Source: JAYPUG01 sp038117265 (lineage in GTDB: Bacteria > Pseudomonadota > Alphaproteobacteria > UBA6615). From it: a stretch of 40,769 nt of DNA. Shown piece by piece: positions 36,833-40,769 of the stretch. Position 1 is the stretch's first letter; each line of letters opens with the position of its first letter. Under the pieces are notes generated by a model. That model saw nothing but the letters and a program-made list of their open reading frames with translations, made no database searches and was not told where the DNA came from. The stretch spans positions 1 through 40,769 of the forward strand of contig JAYOFO010000015.1 of assembly GCA_038117265.1 (NCBI GenBank), read 5' to 3'. Both the position numbers and the translations under genes were made by a program.

Positions 36833-38179
36833 ATGGCCCACACCGACGCGCGAGAAGATAGGCAGTTGACCCGCGACGAACAATACGCCGCCGCGCTGCA
36901 AGATCGTGCCGGCGGTCAGGTGCGCCTGCGCACCCTGGTCTGGATTCGCTGGATCGCCATCGCCGGCCAGCTTGCCGCGCTGCTCGTCGTGCGCTTCGGG
37001 CTCGGCTGGCCGCTGCCCATCGACGCCGCGCTGGCCGCTGTCGGGGCCTCGGTGCTGCTCAACCTGGCGATGACCTTCCGCCGGCCTTTCGGGGGCCGGC
37101 TGCGCGAGGGCGAGGCGGCGGCCTATCTCGCCTTCGACATCGGCCAGCTTGCCGTCCTGCTCTTCCTGACGGGCGGGCTGGGCAATCCGTTCTCGCTGTT
37201 GTTCCTCGGGCCGGTGACCGTTTCGGCGACGGTGCTGAGCCGGTCGGCGACGGCGTTGCTCGGCGGGCTCGTGCTGGTCTGCGCCAGCGCGCTCGCCTTC
37301 TATCACCTGCCGTTGCCCTGGGGCGGTGACGGTTTGCGGCTGCCGGTCCTCTATATCGGCGGGCTGTGGGCCGCCGTGGTCGTCGGCACGCTGTTTCTCG
37401 CCGGGTATATCGGCAGCGTGGCGGGCGAGGGTCGGCGGATGTCGGACGCGTTGACGGCGACCCAGCTGGCACTGGCGCGCGAGCAGCGCCTGTCGGCGCT
37501 GGGTGCGCTCGCGGCGGCGGCGGCGCACGAGCTGGGAAGCCCGCTGGCGACTATCGCGGTCACCACGAAGGAACTGTCGCGCGAGATCCCGGCCGACGAT
37601 CCCCTCGCCGACGACATCCGGATCCTGCAGGCCGAGGCCGACCGGTGCCGCGAGATTCTGGCCGATCTCGGCCGTGCGCCCGATGCCGAAGATCCCGGCG
37701 ACCCCCTGGCCACCGCCTTGCTGTCCGACGTCGTGGCCGCGGCCGCTGGACGCTACCGGATCGATGCGATCGCGCTCGACGTGGTTGCGGCGGCGCTCGA
37801 CGACAGCGCCGAACCGGTGGTCCGGCCGAGCCCCGAGCTGCTCCACGGGCTCGGCAACGTTATCCAGAATGCGGTGCAGTTCGCCCAGGACGCGGTTTCG
37901 GTCGAGGTCTCGTGGGACGCGGACGAGGCCCGGGTCGAGGTGCACGACGACGGGCCGGGATTCGCGCCCGGTGTCCTCGACCGGGTCGGCGAACCCTATA
38001 TTTCCAGCCGCGGCGAGGGTCATCTGGGGCTTGGCATATTCATCGCCCAGACCCTGCTGGCACGCACGGGTGCGCGCCTGCATTTCGCCAATGCACGCGC
38101 CGCGGGCCGCACCGAGGGTGCCGAGGCCGTGATCGTCTGGCGGCGCGGCGATCTTGAAGTCGCCCCGCCGAGGGGGTAA
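36833..38179 (+). CDS. regB: Redox-sensing histidine kinase RegB/PrrB/ActS type
   Basis: Membrane sensor kinase of 448 residues that reads the redox state of the quinone pool and controls respiration, photosynthesis and fixation genes through RegA. Six hydrophobic helices fill about 36-195. The quinone-site motif GGLGNPF is at 114-120. The H-box AAAHELGSPLAT has the phosphoacceptor His at about 232, and the redox-active Cys of RegB is present in EADRCREILADLG (Cys272). The ATPase domain has NVIQNAVQFA, DDGPGF and GLGIFIAQTLL. A TTG at 36827 is an alternative start. It is 9 bases upstream of regA. Confidence 0.94.
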   Translation: MAHTDAREDRQLTRDEQYAAALQDRAGGQVRLRTLVWIRWIAIAGQLAALLVVRFGLGWPLPIDAALAAVGASVLLNLAMTFRRPFGGRLREGEAAAYLAFDIGQLAVLLFLTGGLGNPFSLLFLGPVTVSATVLSRSATALLGGLVLVCASALAFYHLPLPWGGDGLRLPVLYIGGLWAAVVVGTLFLAGYIGSVAGEGRRMSDALTATQLALAREQRLSALGALAAAAAHELGSPLATIAVTTKELSREIPADDPLADDIRILQAEADRCREILADLGRAPDAEDPGDPLATALLSDVVAAAAGRYRIDAIALDVVAAALDDSAEPVVRPSPELLHGLGNVIQNAVQFAQDAVSVEVSWDADEARVEVHDDGPGFAPGVLDRVGEPYISSRGEGHLGLGIFIAQTLLARTGARLHFANARAAGRTEGAEAVIVWRRGDLEVAPPRG

Positions 38180-38188
38180 GCGACAGGT

Positions 38189-38752
38189 ATGACCGACGGA
38201 AACGAGAAGGCCGAGCCGGTGGACGAGTATGCCTCGCTCCTGATCGTCGACGACGAGGCGAACCTGCGCAACCAGCTCGCCAAGGCGATGGAGCGGCGGG
38301 GCTTCGTGACGGACGTCGCGGAATCGGTTTCCGAGGGCCGCCGGGCCGTCGGGTCCAACCCGCCGAAGTATGCGGTCATCGACCTGCGGCTCGAGGACGG
38401 CAGCGGGCTGGAGGTGGTCGAGGCGCTGCGCCAGGCGCGCGCCGACGCGCGGATCGTGGTGCTGACGGGCTACGGCAACATCGCGACCGCGGTCGCGGCG
38501 GTGAAGGCCGGCGCGGTCGATTATCTGCCGAAGCCGGCCGACGCCGACCAGGTGGCCGCGGCGCTGCTGGCCGACGGCGGGTCGCTGCCGCCGCCGCCCG
38601 AGCGCCCGATGTCGGCCGACCGGGTCCGGTGGGAGCATATCCAGCGCGTCTACGAGCAGTGCGACCGCAACGTGTCGGAAACCGCCCGCCGCCTGAAGAT
38701 GCATCGCCGCACCCTGCAGCGCATCCTGGCCAAGCACGCGCCGCGCGAGTGA
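38189..38752 (+). CDS. regA: Response regulator RegA/PrrA/ActR type
   Basis: A 187-residue DNA-binding regulator and cognate partner of RegB. The receiver domain has the acidic pair Asp21-Asp22, the phosphoacceptor Asp65 in VIDLRLEDG, Thr in VLTGYGN and Lys in YLPKPAD. A short proline linker is followed by the highly conserved Fis-like helix-turn-helix RVRWEHIQRVYEQCDRN and SETARRLKMHRRTLQRILAK. Its length matches the family. The stop overlaps a GTG that begins the following relic. Confidence 0.96.
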   Translation: MTDGNEKAEPVDEYASLLIVDDEANLRNQLAKAMERRGFVTDVAESVSEGRRAVGSNPPKYAVIDLRLEDGSGLEVVEALRQARADARIVVLTGYGNIATAVAAVKAGAVDYLPKPADADQVAAALLADGGSLPPPPERPMSADRVRWEHIQRVYEQCDRNVSETARRLKMHRRTLQRILAKHAPRE

Positions 38753-38991
38753 GTGCCGGTCCGCGCGAGTACGCCGACGCCGCCACCCGCCTCGCCTTCA
38801 CGGGACGCGGGCGCGACCTCGTGGTCGCGCTCGACGGCGCCGTGGACGCCGCGGCGTTGCGCCGCGCCATCGCGATCTTCATGCCCGGCTGGCCGGTGCG
38901 CGAAGCCGGCCGCGACGTCCCTGCCGACATCACGATCGCCATGCGGTGCGCCGCCCATGTCGTCGCGGCGGCGAGCTGGCCGGGCTCCTGA
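38749..38991 (+). pseudogene. Relic of a HPr-kinase-like protein, N-terminal part
   Basis: An 80-codon frame opens with GTG overlapping the regA stop. It reads GPREYADAATRLAFTGRG, LVVALDGAV, FMPGWPVREAGRDVPADITI, then loses sense after about codon 66. The sense continues in the next-but-one frame with ELAGLLIDAVLAH and CLHAAAV, a pattern I associate with HPr-kinase-like proteins just before their P-loop. Frame change plus a missing stretch suggests a deletion. The family call is from memory and moderate. Confidence 0.5.
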
Positions 38992-39518
38992 TCGACGCGG
39001 TGCTCGCCCACGGCATGGCCGCCCTTTGCCTGCATGCCGCGGCCGTGCGCTATCTCTCGCCGCTTGCCGATGGAAGCCCGGCGCTGTCGGTGTCGCGTGC
39101 GCTCGACACCAATGCGCTCGCGGCGGCCTATGCGGTCCGCAATCCGGGGGGGTTCGGCACCTACCGCGACTATCGCGACGAACCCGTACTGGTCACCAGC
39201 CGGTCGGTTCCCGGCACCGTGTGGGTGCTTGCCTACAAGGTGGACAGGGCCGAGGCGCTGGGGCCCACCGACCGGCGCCTCACCCGCCTGCTGGCAATCC
39301 TGCTGCTGGCCAGCGCGGGCGTCGTCGCGGCGATCGTCGCGGCCCCCCTTGGCGGCCTGCCCGCGGTGGCCGCGGTGCTGGCGCTGGCCGAGATCGGGGT
39401 GTTCGTCCTGATCCTCGTGCGCACGCTGGCCTTCCTCGACCAGCGGCTGGTCTCGGTGCTTGCCGTCATACTGCGGCCGCCGACCCAGGCGCTGCACATA
39501 TTGCGGCGCGGGACCTAG
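38946..39518 (+). pseudogene. Composite membrane ORF: kinase-like relic joined to a sensor-domain tail
   Basis: A 190-residue frame from a GTG, with another possible start at ATG 39015. Its first part (to about CLHAAAV, base 39047) continues the kinase-like relic in a new frame. From RYLSPLADGSPALSVSRAL on it looks different: a Cache-like extracytoplasmic sensor end with GGFGTYRDYRDEPVLVTSR and VPGTVWVLAYKVDRAEAL, then two hydrophobic helices and a basic end. No output domain follows. It may be a fusion left by a deletion, an assembly join, or a small membrane protein. Its TAG shares CTAG with the galE stop. Confidence 0.5.
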
Positions 39519-40489
39519 CCGGCAGACCGGTACCAGTTCCAGGCGTCGGCGATGATCGTCTCGAGGTCCGAGCGCTCTGGGCGCCAGCCCAGCGCCTCTC
39601 CCGCGCGGCCGATCGCGGCGACGAGCTGCGGCGGGTCGCCGGCGCGGCGCGGGCCGTCGCGGTGGGGAATCTCGGCGCCGGTGACCGCGCGGCAGGTTTC
39701 GACGATCTGGCGCACCGAATAGCCGTCGCCGGTCCCCAGGTTCGCGACCAGATTCTCCCCGCCGGCCAGCAGGTGGTCGATCGCCGCGACATGCGCCGCC
39801 GCCAGGTCGCAGACATGCACATAGTCGCGCACCGCCGTGCCGTCGGGCGTCGGGTAGTCGGTGCCGAAGATGTCGATGTGCGCGCGGGTGCCCAGCGCGG
39901 CCTGCAGAACCAGCGGGATCAGATGGGTCTCGGGGTCGTGGCGTTCCCCCAGTTCGCCGTCGGGGTCCGCACCCGCGGCGTTGAAATAGCGCAGCGCCGC
40001 GTAGCGCGTGCCTTGGCCCGTCGCGAAGTTCGCCAGCATCGTCTCGACCGCGCGCTTGCTGTCGCCATAGGGATTGACCGGACGCGCCGGGGTGTCCTCG
40101 GAGATGGGGACGGTCTCGGGCTGGCCATAGACCGCCGCGGTGCTGGAGAGCACGATGGATGGCGTGCCCGCCGCGCGCATCGCGTCGAGCAGGGCCCAGG
40201 AGCCGACCACGTTGGTGTGCCAGAACGCGCCCGGATCGCGCATCGATTCGCCGACCTCGATCAGCCCAGCGAAGTGGATCACCGCATCGGGCCGGTGCGC
40301 CGCGAAGAGTGCGCCGAGCCGCGCGCGGTCGGTCACGTCGCCCTCCTCGAAGGGCCCCCAGCGCACCGCTTCGCGGTGTCCGTTGCTCAGATTGTCGAAG
40401 ACGACGGGGGCATGCCCGGCCGCCGCCAGGGCCTTGCAGGTGTGGCTTCCGATAAAGCCGGCGCCGCCGGTCACCAGGATCTTCGCCAT
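39515..40489 (-). CDS. galE: UDP-glucose 4-epimerase
   Basis: Interconverts UDP-glucose and UDP-galactose for surface polysaccharides. It has 324 residues and is an extended short-chain dehydrogenase. The NAD-binding start is VTGGAGFIGSHTCKAL, followed by VIHFAGLIEVGESM, the catalytic Ser in VLSSTAAVYG and the YxxxK motif in NPYGDSKRAVE. ALRYFNAAGADPDGELGE and TPDGTAVRDYVHV follow the GalE pattern closely. GAGG lies 7 bases before the ATG. It is divergent from the probable glycosyltransferase, in line with a polysaccharide locus beginning at the window end. Confidence 0.95.
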   Translation of the reverse strand: MAKILVTGGAGFIGSHTCKALAAAGHAPVVFDNLSNGHREAVRWGPFEEGDVTDRARLGALFAAHRPDAVIHFAGLIEVGESMRDPGAFWHTNVVGSWALLDAMRAAGTPSIVLSSTAAVYGQPETVPISEDTPARPVNPYGDSKRAVETMLANFATGQGTRYAALRYFNAAGADPDGELGERHDPETHLIPLVLQAALGTRAHIDIFGTDYPTPDGTAVRDYVHVCDLAAAHVAAIDHLLAGGENLVANLGTGDGYSVRQIVETCRAVTGAEIPHRDGPRRAGDPPQLVAAIGRAGEALGWRPERSDLETIIADAWNWYRSAG

Positions 40490-40596
40490 CGGGTTACCTC
40501 GCCGCGCCCGCCGGAAAATTCCTTTGCCGCGCGGCGCGCCGGGAAGGTAGAGGAAGGTCCAGACGGTTGCAAACCGGGCGTGAAGGCAACGGCCGC

Positions 40597-40769
40597 ATGG
40601 GCCAGCAGATCATCGTGTCGAACGGGTTCGGCCGCTTCCACATGCGCCTCGCGGCGGTGGAGGCCGGCCGGCGCGACGCGCTGGCGGCGTTCGTCACGGG
40701 TGCCTATCCGACGCCGGGCCTGCCGGCGACGTTGCGGGACACGGCGCCGGATGACGGGCTGCCCGTCCA
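40597..40769 (+). CDS. Start of a probable glycosyltransferase, cut by window edge
   Basis: An open frame of 57 complete codons starts at ATG 40597, with GAAGG about 10 bases upstream. It begins MGQQIIVSNGFGRFHMRLAA and continues with EAGRRDALAAFVTGAYPTPG. The short N-terminal strand, the G-R-F-H segment and the G-A-Y-P motif recall family 4-type glycosyltransferases, but the fragment is too short to be certain. The divergent galE neighbour fits. Confidence 0.55.
   Translation, partial: MGQQIIVSNGFGRFHMRLAAVEAGRRDALAAFVTGAYPTPGLPATLRDTAPDDGLPV

Overview
High-GC chromosomal DNA, most likely from an alphaproteobacterium of Rhodospirillales-like type. This assignment is an inference from the recF-gyrB junction, the RegB/RegA pair with a canonical C-terminal helix-turn-helix, the CbiG-CobJ fusion and the dense ATGA-coupled operons. 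No tRNA, rRNA, CRISPR array, insertion sequence or phage gene was seen.

Layout. (1) 1-4843, plus strand: the 3' end of recF, complete gyrB and a bifunctional class A penicillin-binding protein. (2) 4880-9192: a Bcr/CflA-type MFS exporter, two tandem 311-residue EamA transporters and a dihydrodipicolinate-synthase-family lyase. (3) 9248-33979: a cobalamin island of about 25 kb. Minus-strand operon A is cobA, a 97-residue membrane protein, cobB, a YcgN-like Cys-cluster protein and the lyase. Plus-strand cbiD-cobK follows, with a secreted ankyrin protein behind it. cobM stands alone on the minus strand, next to an unrecognised lipoprotein. Minus-strand operon B is cbiX, cobH, cobL, cobI and the cbiG-cobJ fusion. 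Then comes cbiB on plus. Minus-strand operon C is cobS, cobC, a cobalamin riboswitch, cobU, cobW, cobN, cobO, cobQ and a broken hydrolase. cobT lies divergently on plus. (4) 33990-36791: a broken GNAT acetyltransferase, a broken cupin and an ABC-2 exporter (permease plus ATPase). (5) 36833-40769: the redox two-component system regB-regA, a composite gene relic, galE and the start of a probable glycosyltransferase.

How it works together. The corrin genes cover most of the route from uroporphyrinogen III to cobalamin: ring methylation and contraction (CobA, CobI, CobJ, CobM, CbiG, CbiD, CobK, CobL, CobH), amidation (CobB, CobQ), metal insertion (CbiX and CobN), adenosylation (CobO), aminopropanol attachment (CbiB) and nucleotide loop assembly (CobU, CobS, CobT, CobC). 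The set is a mosaic. It has anaerobic-type CbiD, CbiG and CbiX alongside the aerobic-type late chelatase subunit CobN. CobG or CobZ, CobF and the CobN partner subunits are absent from the window. A riboswitch sits inside operon C, and its P1 helix contains the stop codon of cobC.

Most notable: the riboswitch/cobC overlap, the mosaic chelatase logic, a His-rich CbiX tail, a 97-residue membrane protein translationally locked between cobA and cobB, dyads between divergent cob genes, and three genes each interrupted by one in-frame TGA. One of those TGA codons falls where I recall a family Cys and has a small hairpin just downstream. Family assignments come from remembered motifs and were not checked by database search.
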